48,215 nucleotides of DNA from Lachnospiraceae bacterium. Lineage in GTDB: Bacteria > Bacillota > Clostridia > Lachnospirales > Lachnospiraceae. How positions within the stretch are numbered: the first letter of the stretch is position 1; each line of letters starts with the position of its first letter. Position numbers and translations under genes: made by a program. Shown in pieces: positions 31,763 to 41,524 of this stretch. Location: the NCBI GenBank assembly GCA_030524635.1, contig JAUNGG010000031.1, positions 1 through 48,215 of the forward strand, in the 5' to 3' direction. The notes under the pieces are model-generated. The model was given only the letters and a program-made list of their open reading frames with translations, did no database searches and had not been told where the DNA came from.

Positions 31763-33415
31763 CTACACCCGGAAACAGCTTCCTCCGATAAATTCCCGGA
31801 TAATGGAGTTTTTCGGCACATCCTCACTGCTGACGCCGAGGAAATAATCCAGGAATTTCAGCAGTCGTTTTGCCTCCGGGTACTCCGGACTGTCCTTGGG
31901 AATCCCAAACAGCAGCGGCTCCGCATACTGTTTCAGCACAGCCAGCTCATACACCAGCGCCGAATTAAACATTACATCCGCGTCCTCCTGATAGGGGAAG
32001 ATATTCTGCTCCTCTCCCCTCCGGACGGAATCCCACATCCGGATGGTATCCCTGGCGGAGGCGCCTCTGGTTCTGGCATCCCGCACCATCCGTCGGATCA
32101 GACGTCCGTCTGTAGTGGGAACCCGGTTGTGCTCATCGATATTTAGGGAGGTCAAAGCACTGATGTAGATCTTAAACTTATTTTCCTTGGGAAGGGAATA
32201 GGACAGCTTATCATTCAGACAGTGGATGCCCTCAATCACCAGGATATCATCCGGCCCCATGGTCAGATAATCCCCCTTATACTCCCGCTGGCCGGAAATA
32301 AAGTTATACCTGGGAAGCTCTACCCGCTCACCTGCCAGAAGCCTGGTCATATCTTCATTAAACTGTTTCAAATCAATGCATTCCAGCGCCTCATAATCAT
32401 AATTGCCCTGGGCATCCCGGGGACTGTCCACCCGGTTTACGAAGTAATTATCCACTGCAATCGGGTGAGGGGTCAAGCCCAGCGCCATCAGCTGGATACT
32501 GAGACGGTGGGAAAAGGTGGTCTTTCCGGAGGAGGAGGGACCGGCTATCATCACCAGCTTTTTCGCCGGCTGGGCTGCGATCCGGCCTGCCACCTCCCCG
32601 ATCTTTTTCTCCATCAGCGCCTCCTCGATCAGCATCACCTGGCTGGCCTTGCCCTGGGAAATGTGATCATTCAGACCGCCTACATTGGACAGGTCCAGCC
32701 GTCTTCCCCAGTCGGAGGTTTCCTTTAATACCTGGAACAGCTTATCCTTCGGCTGGAAGGGTTCGATCTTTTTCGGATCCTCCTCCGGGAATACCAGCAC
32801 GAAGCCATTGCGATACAGGACCAGATCAAAATACTTTAAATATCCTGTATTCTGCACCATATACCCGTAAAAATAGTCTTCAAATCCGCCGATGCTGTAC
32901 ACGTTCACACTGGACACCCTGCGGTAGTGGAACAGACGCTCTTTATCATACATACCATGCCTGTGAAACAGCTCCACCGCCTCGTCAGTGCGCATGTTCC
33001 GCTTCATAATGGGAATTCTCTGTGCCACATGCTCCAGCATCTTTTCCTTTACCTGATTAAGGAACTCCTCTGTCAGCTCAAAATCCAGCTCCGGCTCCAC
33101 GAAAAAGCCATTGCCGATGGAAAAATCCACGGTCAGCTTCGTGATATGCCGGACTCCTGCCACCTCATAGAAAGCCTTCAGCATCAGGAAGGTAACGCTC
33201 CTGCGGTAGGTCAGCTTCCCCGCCTTATCTTTGGCTGTAATAAAGACAAGCTCCTTACATTCCTGTACCTTCTTGTGCAGCTCCTGAAGCCTGCCGTCCA
33301 CCTGAACCAGCAGGATATCATTCTCATATTCCGGCTGATATTCCTCTGCCACCGTAAGCCAGGTGGTTCCGAATGGATACTCCTTTTCTGTCCCGTTGAT
33401 GGTTAATCGAATCAC
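31763..33415 (-). CDS. Uridine-kinase-like nucleoside kinase with N-terminal TGS/ThrRS-like domains
   Basis: The 550-residue protein joins a ubiquitin-like TGS domain (1-60), a threonyl-tRNA-synthetase-like second domain (about 60-240) and a C-terminal phosphoribulokinase/uridine kinase domain. Walker A AGPSSSGKTT lies at 291-300. DNYFVNR, the substrate-binding DYEALECIDL and DILVIEGIHCLND follow. It should phosphorylate a nucleoside. The added domains suggest RNA- or threonine-linked regulation, which is inference. The start is a GTG 6 bases after AGGAGG. It begins 13 bases after the nif3 gene, so it belongs to the dgt-nif3 transcription line. Confidence 0.9.
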   Translation of the reverse strand: MIRLTINGTEKEYPFGTTWLTVAEEYQPEYENDILLVQVDGRLQELHKKVQECKELVFITAKDKAGKLTYRRSVTFLMLKAFYEVAGVRHITKLTVDFSIGNGFFVEPELDFELTEEFLNQVKEKMLEHVAQRIPIMKRNMRTDEAVELFHRHGMYDKERLFHYRRVSSVNVYSIGGFEDYFYGYMVQNTGYLKYFDLVLYRNGFVLVFPEEDPKKIEPFQPKDKLFQVLKETSDWGRRLDLSNVGGLNDHISQGKASQVMLIEEALMEKKIGEVAGRIAAQPAKKLVMIAGPSSSGKTTFSHRLSIQLMALGLTPHPIAVDNYFVNRVDSPRDAQGNYDYEALECIDLKQFNEDMTRLLAGERVELPRYNFISGQREYKGDYLTMGPDDILVIEGIHCLNDKLSYSLPKENKFKIYISALTSLNIDEHNRVPTTDGRLIRRMVRDARTRGASARDTIRMWDSVRRGEEQNIFPYQEDADVMFNSALVYELAVLKQYAEPLLFGIPKDSPEYPEAKRLLKFLDYFLGVSSEDVPKNSIIREFIGGSCFRV

Positions 33416-33428
33416 ATGATCCCTCCTG

Positions 33429-34232
33429 CTAAGTTAAAACTGCTGCCGGAAACGCAGCAGGCGCTTTTATGATCTGCACCTGCTCTCCCAGCTGTTTTTT
33501 CAGATACTGTTCCATAAAATCCATAAAAATATGCTCCAGGCCGTAGTGCCCTGCATCGATTATGGCCATCTGTCTGGCTACACTGTCGATGCCTTCATGA
33601 TGTCCAATATCTCCTGTCACCAGCACATCTGCGCCGGACTGCAGCGCCGCCTCTATCATGCTTCCCCCGGAGCCAGGTGATACTGCACAGATCCGGACAG
33701 GCTCTCTCGATTCCAGATCTCCGTAAACGGTCACAAAGGGAAGGCCGAACGCTGTCTTGACCTTCCCGGCCAGCTCCCGCAGGGTCATGCTCTCTGCCAG
33801 ACTTCCTACCTTTCCGATGCCGTACTGCACGCCGTCCCAATCCCCTTCCGGCTCCAGCACCTGGCTTTCCTCAGAAAGGCCGATCCGCTCTGCCGCCAGG
33901 TCTGCCATGCAGCCTGGAGCGCTGTCAAAATTCGTATGCATGGCATAATACGAGATATCATTTTGAATTAATTTTATGATCCGTCTTCCGATAAAATCCT
34001 CATTGTTGATCTTTTTTACTGCCTTAAAAATCATGGGATGATGGGTCAGCAGCATATCCGCCCGGCTTTGGACGGCATCTTCAATCACCTCATCCGTGGC
34101 ATCCAAGGCCAGGTAGATCCTCTTCACTTCCTTATCGTGCCTTCCCACTAAAAGACCCGGATTATCCCAGCTGCAAGCCAGAAATTCCGGAGCCAGACCT
34201 TCCAACTCCACTATGATCTCATCACATCTCAT
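33429..34232 (-). CDS. Nif3-like dinuclear metal centre protein (YqfO/GCH1-type-I family)
   Basis: The 267-residue protein has the two-lobed NIF3 fold. Metal ligands are in LLTHHPMIF (Thr63-His64-His65-Pro66), and the C-terminal GHYGLEHIFMDF supplies the second half of the site. Members form hexameric rings of unknown function, with GTP cyclohydrolase-like activity claimed for some. ATG at 34232 follows AGGAAGG. An ATG ten codons earlier is possible but less well placed. It lies 35 bases after trmK, a pairing conserved in Firmicutes. Confidence 0.92.
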   Translation of the reverse strand: MRCDEIIVELEGLAPEFLACSWDNPGLLVGRHDKEVKRIYLALDATDEVIEDAVQSRADMLLTHHPMIFKAVKKINNEDFIGRRIIKLIQNDISYYAMHTNFDSAPGCMADLAAERIGLSEESQVLEPEGDWDGVQYGIGKVGSLAESMTLRELAGKVKTAFGLPFVTVYGDLESREPVRICAVSPGSGGSMIEAALQSGADVLVTGDIGHHEGIDSVARQMAIIDAGHYGLEHIFMDFMEQYLKKQLGEQVQIIKAPAAFPAAVLT

Positions 34233-34267
34233 GGTATCCTTCCTGCTCCTTTCCTGATACATGGTTC

Positions 34268-34972
34268 CTAATTAGGAATGCTTTCCATCTGCATATATGC
34301 CTCCTGGATCCAGGAAAGCTGCTCCTTCAGATCGATCCTGGCAGCTGCAGCGCCTTCTGTATCCTGCCCCTCCAGACCGGTTAAGATCCCCCGGAGCCTC
34401 TCACTTTCCTTCTTAAGAAAGGCAGACAGCACCGGATCCTTTCCCTGGATCAGCAGCCTTCCATACTGGTATTCTGCCTGGGATCCGTACTGCATCACGC
34501 CCCGCTTTACCAGCATGACCGTATAATATTTTCCTTCATCTACCACCATGGCTTCCTTCTGGATAGCAAATCCATTTTCTTCCAGATATTTTCTTACCTT
34601 ATCCAGCTCTGACTGGGGAGAAAGGACAAATTCCTTCACACTCTCCCACATATGCCGTCCTGCTTCCAGGATATGTATCACCAGCTCACCACCCATGCCG
34701 GCGATCACCACCGTGTCCGCCTCTCCCGGCTTTAAGGCAGACAGCCCATCACTTAATCTGGCTTCGATCTTCTCCTCCAGGCCCTGCTCCCGGATATGCT
34801 CTCTGGCACGCTCCAGAGGCCCCTTTCCGATATCCATTGCAACAGCAGAGGGGCATAAGCCCCGTTTCACCAGCTCAATGGGAATATACCCATGGTCGGT
34901 GCCCACATCTGCTATCCGGCTCCCTTCCGGCACGAAGGAAGCCACTAATTCCAATCGCTTCGATAACTTCAT
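34268..34972 (-). CDS. trmK: tRNA (adenine(22)-N(1))-methyltransferase
   Basis: The 234-residue SAM-dependent enzyme of the TrmK/YqfN family methylates N1 of A22 in tRNA. It shows KLSKRLELVASFVPEG at the start, the SAM loop IADVGTDHGYIPI (20-32), the motif TVVIAGMGGELV with catalytic-region glycines (near 91-102) and LSPQSELDKVRKYL. A coiled C-terminal helix pair follows. ATG at 34972 follows AGGAG. It lies between rpoD and nif3, the usual clostridial and bacillar order. Confidence 0.93.
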   Translation of the reverse strand: MKLSKRLELVASFVPEGSRIADVGTDHGYIPIELVKRGLCPSAVAMDIGKGPLERAREHIREQGLEEKIEARLSDGLSALKPGEADTVVIAGMGGELVIHILEAGRHMWESVKEFVLSPQSELDKVRKYLEENGFAIQKEAMVVDEGKYYTVMLVKRGVMQYGSQAEYQYGRLLIQGKDPVLSAFLKKESERLRGILTGLEGQDTEGAAAARIDLKEQLSWIQEAYMQMESIPN

Positions 34973-35044
34973 AATCACTCCTGTATGATCCGTTTTTTGA
35001 ATCTCTTCTCCGTTTTTTCTTCCTTTTCGCAGTCTCACAGGAAC

Positions 35045-36169
35045 CTAATCCAGATAATCCTTCAGCTTCCGGCTTCTGCTGGGATGACGCAGCTTCCGCA
35101 GCGCCTTCGCCTCGATCTGGCGGATCCGTTCCCGGGTCACATTAAACTCCTTCCCCACCTCTTCCAGCGTCCTGGGCCTTCCATCCTCCAGGCCGAAGCG
35201 GAGCTTTAACACCTTCTGCTCCCGTTCCGTCAAGGTGTCCAGCACCTCCATCAGCTGCTCATGAAGCAGGGTAAAGGTGGCAGCATCCGCCGGCACCTGC
35301 ACATGCTCATCCTGGATAAAATCGCCCAGGTGGCTGTCCTCCTCCTCCCCGATCGGCGTTTCTAGAGAAACCGGATCCTGTGATATCTTCATAATCTCCC
35401 GCACCCGTTCTACCGGAAGCTCCATCCTTTCCGCGATCTCCTCCGGCGACGGCTCCCTCCCAAGCTCCTGGAGAAGCTGCCGGGAGGTGCGGATCAGACG
35501 GTTGATGGTTTCTACCATATGCACCGGGATCCGGATGGTCCGCGACTGATCCGCAATGGCTCTGGTGATGGCCTGACGGATCCACCAGGTGGCATAGGTA
35601 CTGAACTTGTACCCCTTGGTATAATCAAACTTATCCACAGCCTTGATCAAGCCCAGATTGCCTTCCTGGATCAGATCCAGAAACTGCATCCCACGCCCTA
35701 CATACCGCTTTGCAATGCTGACCACCAGACGGAGGTTGGCCTCTGCCAAACGCTTTTTCGCCCGCTCATCTCCCAGCTGAATCCGCTTGGCCAGCTCGAT
35801 CTCCTCATCCATCGAAAGCAGCGGAACCTTTCCGATCTCCTTTAAATACATGCGTACCGGGTCCTCCAGACTGACGCCCTCCGGGACGGATAAGTCCAGA
35901 TGCTCCATATCGATCTCTTCCTCGCCGTCCAGGTCCTCCTCGGAAAACAGCTCCGGTTCCATGTCCAGCTCATCTTCTCCCGGCATCCGCAGCACATCGA
36001 CATGGTTGGCATCCAAAAGCTCATAGATCCGGTCCCACTGTTCCGAATTCAGGCTTTCCGGGCGGAAATATTCCTGAATTTCTTTCTCCTCAAGGACGTT
36101 TTTCTTCTTTCTCGCAAGGTCCAAAAGGCCGGCAAGCTTTTCTTCAAAAATACCAGTTTTTTCTTCCAT
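35045..36169 (-). CDS. rpoD: Primary RNA polymerase sigma factor (sigma-70/SigA)
   Basis: The 374-residue protein has region 1.1-like helices, an acidic linker ([22 protein letters not shown]), region 1.2 ([17 protein letters not shown]), region 2 ([41 protein letters not shown] and the -10-recognising [11 protein letters not shown]), region 3 and region 4 ([23 protein letters not shown]). The length is normal for Firmicute housekeeping sigma factors. GGAGG lies just before the ATG at 36169. It follows dnaG in the macromolecular-synthesis operon, as in most Firmicutes. Confidence 0.97.
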   Translation of the reverse strand: MEEKTGIFEEKLAGLLDLARKKKNVLEEKEIQEYFRPESLNSEQWDRIYELLDANHVDVLRMPGEDELDMEPELFSEEDLDGEEEIDMEHLDLSVPEGVSLEDPVRMYLKEIGKVPLLSMDEEIELAKRIQLGDERAKKRLAEANLRLVVSIAKRYVGRGMQFLDLIQEGNLGLIKAVDKFDYTKGYKFSTYATWWIRQAITRAIADQSRTIRIPVHMVETINRLIRTSRQLLQELGREPSPEEIAERMELPVERVREIMKISQDPVSLETPIGEEEDSHLGDFIQDEHVQVPADAATFTLLHEQLMEVLDTLTEREQKVLKLRFGLEDGRPRTLEEVGKEFNVTRERIRQIEAKALRKLRHPSRSRKLKDYLD

Positions 36170-36267
36170 TTTTTCCTCCCATGCCGCTCTTGCTGCGGCC
36201 AAAATCCAGGACAAAAAGCAGGCTCTGTCCCATCTGTCCTTCCACAGCAGTTACGGGTAGTTTTCCC

Positions 36268-38052
36268 CTAATCCAGGGAAATATTCAGGCTGCGAAGAGC
36301 CGCCTGCTCCTTGATGATCTGCTGCAATTCATTAATGTCCCTGGCCTGTCTGCTGGCCCAGTCCAGGCTGTTCTTTTTTACCTTTAAAACCGTTTCTGAA
36401 AATGCCTTCTTCTGTTCCTCATTGCTTAAGGATTCTTTTAAGCTGGCGTGGAACAGCGCTGCCACCTCCCGATACTGCTCGTCATCATTAATAAAATGGT
36501 TCAGGATCCCGGCCGGGTTTAAGTTCCCCTTTTCCTGCTCCTCAAAGACCATCTCTGCTACCTGATGATACAGCGGCTCCACAAAATCCGCTGGGGAGAT
36601 GATTCCCTTGATCTTCTGGAACAGGTCCGGTTTTTCAATCAGCCAGGTCAGCAGAAGCCGCTGTGACTGTCTGTTTCCTTCCTCCTTGCCCTTGGGCGCT
36701 GTTTTCTTTCGTTCCTCTTTTGTTTCCTCCGCCCGTTTTCCCGCTAAGATGCTGGTTCCCGGCGCAATGCGGCTTCCCATCTGATTCACCAGCCGCCGCA
36801 GATCCTCATAGGGGATATAATATTCCCTGGAAACCGCCTGGATATAATTATCCCGCTCCAGCGCTTCTGGAAATTCCAGAAGCTTCCTGGCTGTTTCCTG
36901 GTAAAAATTCGTCTTCTGCTCCGGATCATCCATCTGGTACTGGCGGCGCAGCACATCGATCTCAAACAGAAAGCTGTTTCTCGCCTCCGCGATCCGCTGC
37001 CGGAAGGCCTCCGGCCCCAGATTCTTCATAAATTCATCTGGGTCCTTATACGGCTTCATATTTAAAACCTTGATGGACATGCCCACATCTTTTAAGATGG
37101 GAATGGCCCGCAAGGCCGCCTTGGTCCCGGCCTCATCACTGTCATAGGTCAGGATCACCTGCTGGGTATACCGTTTCAATAACACCGCATGCTGGCTGGT
37201 GAATGCCGTTCCCAGGGATGCCACCGAGTTGCTGAAGCCAGCCTGATGCATGGCGATCACATCCATGTAGCCCTCACAGATCAGCATGTATTTTTCCCGG
37301 GAGGTGCGGGCATAATTCAGTCCAAACAGGTTGCGGCTTTTATCAAACAGTTTGGTTTCCGGTGAATTTAAATACTTGGGAGCCCCATCTCCCATCACCC
37401 GGCCGCCGAAGCCGATGACCCGGTTATTCACATCCAGAATCGGAAACATGACCCGGTTCCAGAACTTGTCCCGGCCGCCCCGCTCCTCCACCGTTACCAG
37501 CCCGGTCTCCTTTAAAATACTGTCCTCATAGCCTCTGCTTTTTAAAAACCGGTACAGGTCATCGCTGGTCTTATTGGCAAAGCCCAGGCCGAACCGGCGG
37601 ATGGTGTCGTCGCTGAGCTGGCGCTTTTTCAAGTACTCATATCCGGCCTGTCCCTGGGGCTGCTTTAACTGATAATAAAAGTAATTCGCCGCCAGCTTAT
37701 TGATCTCCAGCAGCGTTTTTTTCAAGTCCTCCTGCTCCTTGGCTTCCCGGCTGTACTCCTGCTTGGGCAGAGTGATCCCGGCCCGGTCTGCCAGAAGGTT
37801 AAGTGCCTCTCCAAAGGAATAATTCTCATATTCCATGACAAAGGTGATCACATTTCCCCCCGCTCCGCAGCCGAAGCAGTAGTACATCTGCTTCCCCGGC
37901 GATACGGAAAAAGACGGGGATTTTTCATTATGGAAGGGGCATAAGCCGAAATAATTGCTTCCCTTTTTCTGAAGCTTAACATATCCGGAAATGATATCCA
38001 CAATATCATTTCTCATCCGCACTTCTTCAACTACTTCTTCCGGATAACGCAT
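36268..38052 (-). CDS. dnaG: DNA primase
   Basis: The 594-residue enzyme makes RNA primers for replication. The N-terminal zinc ribbon has Cys38, His41, Cys59 and Cys62 (CPFHNEKSP and CFGCGAGG). The TOPRIM catalytic domain carries the acidic CEGYMD near 260 and YDSDEAG near 310. The C-terminal helical part (about 450-594) should bind the helicase DnaB. AAGGAAGG precedes the ATG. It is placed between dgt and rpoD with gaps of 37 and 98 bases, consistent with one operon. Confidence 0.97.
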   Translation of the reverse strand: MRYPEEVVEEVRMRNDIVDIISGYVKLQKKGSNYFGLCPFHNEKSPSFSVSPGKQMYYCFGCGAGGNVITFVMEYENYSFGEALNLLADRAGITLPKQEYSREAKEQEDLKKTLLEINKLAANYFYYQLKQPQGQAGYEYLKKRQLSDDTIRRFGLGFANKTSDDLYRFLKSRGYEDSILKETGLVTVEERGGRDKFWNRVMFPILDVNNRVIGFGGRVMGDGAPKYLNSPETKLFDKSRNLFGLNYARTSREKYMLICEGYMDVIAMHQAGFSNSVASLGTAFTSQHAVLLKRYTQQVILTYDSDEAGTKAALRAIPILKDVGMSIKVLNMKPYKDPDEFMKNLGPEAFRQRIAEARNSFLFEIDVLRRQYQMDDPEQKTNFYQETARKLLEFPEALERDNYIQAVSREYYIPYEDLRRLVNQMGSRIAPGTSILAGKRAEETKEERKKTAPKGKEEGNRQSQRLLLTWLIEKPDLFQKIKGIISPADFVEPLYHQVAEMVFEEQEKGNLNPAGILNHFINDDEQYREVAALFHASLKESLSNEEQKKAFSETVLKVKKNSLDWASRQARDINELQQIIKEQAALRSLNISLD

Positions 38053-38089
38053 GAAACCTTCCTTTCTGTCGTATGTCGTTACCTATAGG

Positions 38090-39097
38090 TTATGCCTTCC
38101 ATGCCTTGGGCACGAACAGCTCCTCAAACTTATCAATGGCATAGCTGTCACTCATGCCAGCTATGTAATCACATACCACCCGCTCCTTCGCCTCGCCCTG
38201 ATGATCCATCATGACCAGGTACTCGCTGGGCAGCTTCTCCACATGGCTGCAGTAATATTCATACAAAAATACGATCAGCTGCTGGGCCTTGGATTCCTCC
38301 TGCTTGGGGACATCGCTGCAGTACACATTGTCAAACATCCAGTTCCGAAGACCCTTCATGGCCTCCTCCATCCCAGGAGACATAATGATCTGCGGCTTCC
38401 CCTGACTGTTCTCAATAATATCATGGATCATCAGATTCAGCCGCTCCCTTACGCTGTGTCCTAATACATCCGTAAACCGTGTTGGAAGATCACTCTCGAT
38501 AAACATCTTTGCCCGGATCGCATCGTCGATATCGTGATTAATATAGGCGATCTTGTCCGACAAACGGACCACTGCGCCCTCCAGGGTAGAGGGATGCCCG
38601 CTGGTCCGGTGATTTCGGATCCCATCCCGCACCTCCCAGGTCAGATTTAAGCCCTTGCCGCCCTTCTCCAGGCGCTCCACCACACGCACACTCTGCTCAT
38701 AATGGGCAAAGCCCTGGGGACAGATCTGATTCAGCACATACTCCCCCGAATGCCCAAAGGGAGTATGCCCCAGATCATGCCCCAGCGCCACCGCCTCTGT
38801 CAGGTCCTCGTTCAGCCGCAGGGACTTGGCAATGGTCCTGGCGATCTGGGACACCTCCAGCGTATGGGTCAGCCGCGTCCGGTAATGATCCCCCTCCGGC
38901 GCCAGAAATACCTGAGTCTTATGCTTCAGCCTGCGAAAAGATTTACTGTGCAGAATCCGGTCCCGATCCCTCTGATAATTAGGCCGAATATCACAGTCCG
39001 GCTCCCACACATCCCGTCCCTTAGACCGGCTGCTTAAAGCCGCATAAGGACTTAAATACTGCTCCTCCAACCGCTCCAAATCCTCACGAATCGTCAT
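38090..39097 (-). CDS. dgt: Deoxyguanosinetriphosphate triphosphohydrolase-like protein
   Basis: The 335-residue HD-domain phosphohydrolase splits dNTPs to nucleoside and triphosphate. HD motif residues are His71/His78 region (HYRTRLTHTLEV) and His107-Asp108 in ALGHDLGHTPFGHSGE, with a third acidic site in LSDKIAYINHDIDD. ATG at 39097 follows a GGGAG-type site and gives the family's usual N-terminus with Glu/Arg-rich helix. An ATG 15 codons upstream has no such site. It is the first gene of the dnaG-rpoD operon and may tune dNTP pools. Confidence 0.93.
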   Translation of the reverse strand: MTIREDLERLEEQYLSPYAALSSRSKGRDVWEPDCDIRPNYQRDRDRILHSKSFRRLKHKTQVFLAPEGDHYRTRLTHTLEVSQIARTIAKSLRLNEDLTEAVALGHDLGHTPFGHSGEYVLNQICPQGFAHYEQSVRVVERLEKGGKGLNLTWEVRDGIRNHRTSGHPSTLEGAVVRLSDKIAYINHDIDDAIRAKMFIESDLPTRFTDVLGHSVRERLNLMIHDIIENSQGKPQIIMSPGMEEAMKGLRNWMFDNVYCSDVPKQEESKAQQLIVFLYEYYCSHVEKLPSEYLVMMDHQGEAKERVVCDYIAGMSDSYAIDKFEELFVPKAWKA

Positions 39098-39182
39098 ACC
39101 GTCATCTCCCTTCCTCTCTCGTAAATCTCCAAAATCAAACATTTCCGTAACTCCAAAGCTTCCGTTCCCTACCTACTGGGAT

Positions 39183-39203
39183 AGTATATCACAAATTTCC
39201 AAT
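39183..39203 (-). promoter_or_regulatory. Extended -10 promoter of the dgt-dnaG-rpoD operon
   Basis: TGTGATATACT on the minus strand with TATACT at 39183-39188. The 21 bp are identical to those at 14858-14878. The surrounding gap (39098-39370) otherwise shows only the terminator at its far end and no convincing gene. Confidence 0.55.
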
Positions 39204-39307
39204 AATTAACACCGCTTTTCAACGATTTTCTGACAAATGCGAGAGCGAGCTGAACATCGGCCCTTCCCGCCCGATGCGGACCCTTGGCCAATAATTCCTC
39301 CCTGCAA

Positions 39308-39354
39308 GAAACAGAAAACTGGCTGACGCCCCATTCCAGATCCGTCAGCCAGTT
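39308..39354 (-). terminator. Intrinsic terminator after the small XRE regulator gene
   Basis: An 11-bp perfect stem (39317-39327 / 39344-39354) is followed by TTTTCTGTTTC on the minus strand. Confidence 0.8.
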
Positions 39355-39370
39355 CTTCCTTTGTTCCTCA

Positions 39371-39610
39371 TTATTCGTCCTGTTCCAAATTATCAAAAAT
39401 ATCATCATCGTAAAACTCGCGGATGGTCAGCCCCAATCCTTCTGCCATCTTTTTGATATTTACGATCCCGGGGTTTTTACTTTTTCCATTCATTATACTT
39501 TTTACTGTAGAAGGTGGCATCCCGGTTTTATACGCCAATTCATACATGGACAGCCTCTGGGCTTTGCTCAGAGTACGAATACGAGTAATGGTTGCTTCGT
39601 TAATGTTCAT
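39371..39610 (-). CDS. Small XRE-family helix-turn-helix regulator
   Basis: The 79-residue protein is essentially one Cro/CI-type helix-turn-helix: LSMYELAYKTGMPPSTVKSIMNG is the DNA-binding segment (about residues 20-42), followed by LGLTIREFYDD and an acidic tail. ATG at 39610 follows AAAAGGAGAG. The frame extends upstream to 39757 but that part lies in the promoter. AT-rich -10 (TATTAT) and -35-like (TTTTCA) elements are visible near 39665-39700. It stands alone between the protease and dgt operons. Its target is unknown. Confidence 0.85.
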   Translation of the reverse strand: MNINEATITRIRTLSKAQRLSMYELAYKTGMPPSTVKSIMNGKSKNPGIVNIKKMAEGLGLTIREFYDDDIFDNLEQDE

Positions 39611-39699
39611 AGTACAATCTCTCCTTTTCCTTAGTTTAGTCGAAAATCGCCCTCTTTGCGGTCGATATAATAGAAAAAATAAATTATTTTGAAAAAATT

Positions 39700-41409
39700 T
39701 CATCGAATGCTGTCTGCGCCGCACAAAACCCCATATCCAAGCTCCGGATTGGGCCATCTGTCAAACCCGGGAAGCTGTCTGGCACCCCGCTGCAGACGAG
39801 CCTTCACCTTTTCTCCATAAAGATAAGGATCATTTCCCCGAAGAATTCCCCACTCCATCAAAAGCGCTGCTGTCCCAGTCACAAAGGGCGCTGCAAATGA
39901 AGTCCCGGTCACGCTGTCGTACCCTCCGCCGGCAGCAGCCGTCACGATATCGGTCCCCGGAGCCGCCAGATCCGGCTTAATCTGGTTGGTCATTCTGGTA
40001 TACCCTCTGCCGGAAAAATCCGCATAGGACTGGTAGGCAGAATTGTAGGCTCCCACAGAGATCACCTTCCTGGCCGTGGAGGGAATCGTCAGGGTGGTGT
40101 CCGGCGCTGATGCCAGAAACCGTGTGGAAGGGTTTAGCAGACCATGGGAGGGGAGCCACAGATCATACTGGCCGGTAAGCAACCGTACCGGCTCCATGCG
40201 GATTCTCCAGATTCCGCTGTCAATATAATCCCGTTCCGGGATAAAATCCATAAAAATTTCCTGTGCCTGGCTGTAGGGACTGGGCTCCCCATAATATACC
40301 AGGATCTGGGTTCCGCCGTAACGAAACCGCTGGGTCCCCACTGTTTGGGAAAAGGGGCCCAAAACCTCTCCGGAGGGTCCCACTAAGGAAACGCGGAACT
40401 CATCTGTAAAGGATTTCCAAAGCTGTATGCTTAAGGAAGGCTCAAATGGCGCTACTGAGAGCAGAACCTCCTCTGTCTGCCCTCCAGCTTCCATAGAAAG
40501 CTGTCCGGCTGCGTGCCCTCCGCTGCCTCCCTCATTGCCGGTGCCAACCACGATCACCGACCTCCCATAGCTGGAGGCACCATCCATAAAGGTTTCCAGC
40601 AGGCTGGTTCCATCATGAGAGCCGTAGGTATTGCCGAAGCTGATATTCACGGCCACCGGCATCTGAAGCTCCACTGCCTTCCTTAAGACAAAATCCAGCG
40701 CCCGCATCAACTGGGTGGTCCTGGGAAAGCCATCCGCCTCCGGAGCCCCCAGCTTTACCACCAAAAGCTCACTCTGGTATGCCACTCCCCGGTACCGCCC
40801 GCCGCTCTCTCTGCCGTTTCCTGCAGCGATAGCGGCAACTGCTGTCCCGTGGCCGCTTACATCTACCGATGGGACGAAAGCCAGGGACTCCCGCCTGGTG
40901 GGAGCCGTAAGCGCTTCATTGATCTCCTGCTCCTCATACACCTGATCCAGCACCTGATCCCACAGATACCGGATCCGGGTGCTCCCATCCTCCTTCCGAA
41001 AATCCGGGTGCAGATAGTCAATGCCGGAATCCAGAACGGCTACCAGGATTCCCTCTCCGCTTAAGCCCAGCCCGCCGTCCTGCAGAGGAGTAAGACAAGA
41101 GGCCGCTCTCGCCCGGTTAACAGCGAAAAACAGCCTCTTTGGTTTTTCGATATATTCGATTTGCGGAAAGCTGCTGACTTTTGGGATCAGACTCTGGGGG
41201 ACCCAAAGCACTGCATAGCCGCCTAACAGCTCTTCAGCCCGGATCCCCAGTGCAAGTATCTCCTGAAGACTTCCTGAGTACCGCACGATCAGCTCCCATG
41301 TCTTCTCTGCCGCGTCATACCCGATTTCCAAATCCGCTGACTTTTCCCGCTCTTCTTCTGTTGCATCCAACGCCAGGTTCAACAGGTTCTCCAGCTTCTG
41401 GTCCTCCAT
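39700..41409 (-). CDS. Subtilisin-like serine protease of the Csp (germination) type
   Basis: The 569-residue S8 protease has a prodomain of about 95 residues. A catalytic domain follows with Asp127 (VLDSGIDYLHPDF), His187 (SGHGTAVAAIAAGN) and Ser504 (GTSFAAPFVTG), so the triad is intact. A large insertion of about 170 residues lies between the oxyanion region and the serine. There is no signal peptide. This layout matches CspA/B/C proteases of clostridial spores, where Csp activates the cortex lytic enzyme SleC during germination. An intact triad argues for a CspB-like active protease rather than a CspC-like sensor. ATG at 41409 follows GGGAAGG. A sigma-E-like promoter lies upstream. Confidence 0.85.
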   Translation of the reverse strand: MEDQKLENLLNLALDATEEEREKSADLEIGYDAAEKTWELIVRYSGSLQEILALGIRAEELLGGYAVLWVPQSLIPKVSSFPQIEYIEKPKRLFFAVNRARAASCLTPLQDGGLGLSGEGILVAVLDSGIDYLHPDFRKEDGSTRIRYLWDQVLDQVYEEQEINEALTAPTRRESLAFVPSVDVSGHGTAVAAIAAGNGRESGGRYRGVAYQSELLVVKLGAPEADGFPRTTQLMRALDFVLRKAVELQMPVAVNISFGNTYGSHDGTSLLETFMDGASSYGRSVIVVGTGNEGGSGGHAAGQLSMEAGGQTEEVLLSVAPFEPSLSIQLWKSFTDEFRVSLVGPSGEVLGPFSQTVGTQRFRYGGTQILVYYGEPSPYSQAQEIFMDFIPERDYIDSGIWRIRMEPVRLLTGQYDLWLPSHGLLNPSTRFLASAPDTTLTIPSTARKVISVGAYNSAYQSYADFSGRGYTRMTNQIKPDLAAPGTDIVTAAAGGGYDSVTGTSFAAPFVTGTAALLMEWGILRGNDPYLYGEKVKARLQRGARQLPGFDRWPNPELGYGVLCGADSIR

Positions 41410-41476
41410 GCTGATCCTTCCCTTTCCGCAACTGCCTGATATCTTCACAGTTGTCCTTTATCATGCTCTCACAGAT

Positions 41477-41506
41477 AATATATCCCGGCGCGGTCTAAAA
41501 TATGAC
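41477..41506 (-). promoter_or_regulatory. Sigma-E-like sporulation promoter of the Csp-type protease gene
   Basis: On the minus strand -35 GTCATATT (41499-41506), 14-base spacer, -10 GATATATT (41477-41484). The spacing and the ATATT core fit the mother-cell sigma-E consensus. The -10 deviates at two positions. Confidence 0.5.
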
Positions 41507-41524
41507 AAAAACTTTTATTTCGGT

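Noticed and set aside
39169..39408. 79-residue minus-strand frame between dgt and the XRE gene
   Set aside because: It covers the terminator of the XRE gene and the dgt promoter, overlaps the XRE gene end, has no ribosome binding site and no recognisable domain.
41477..41506. Sigma-70 reading of the protease promoter
   Set aside because: No acceptable TTGACA/TATAAT pair with 16-18 bases exists here, whereas the 14-base sigma-E arrangement fits better.
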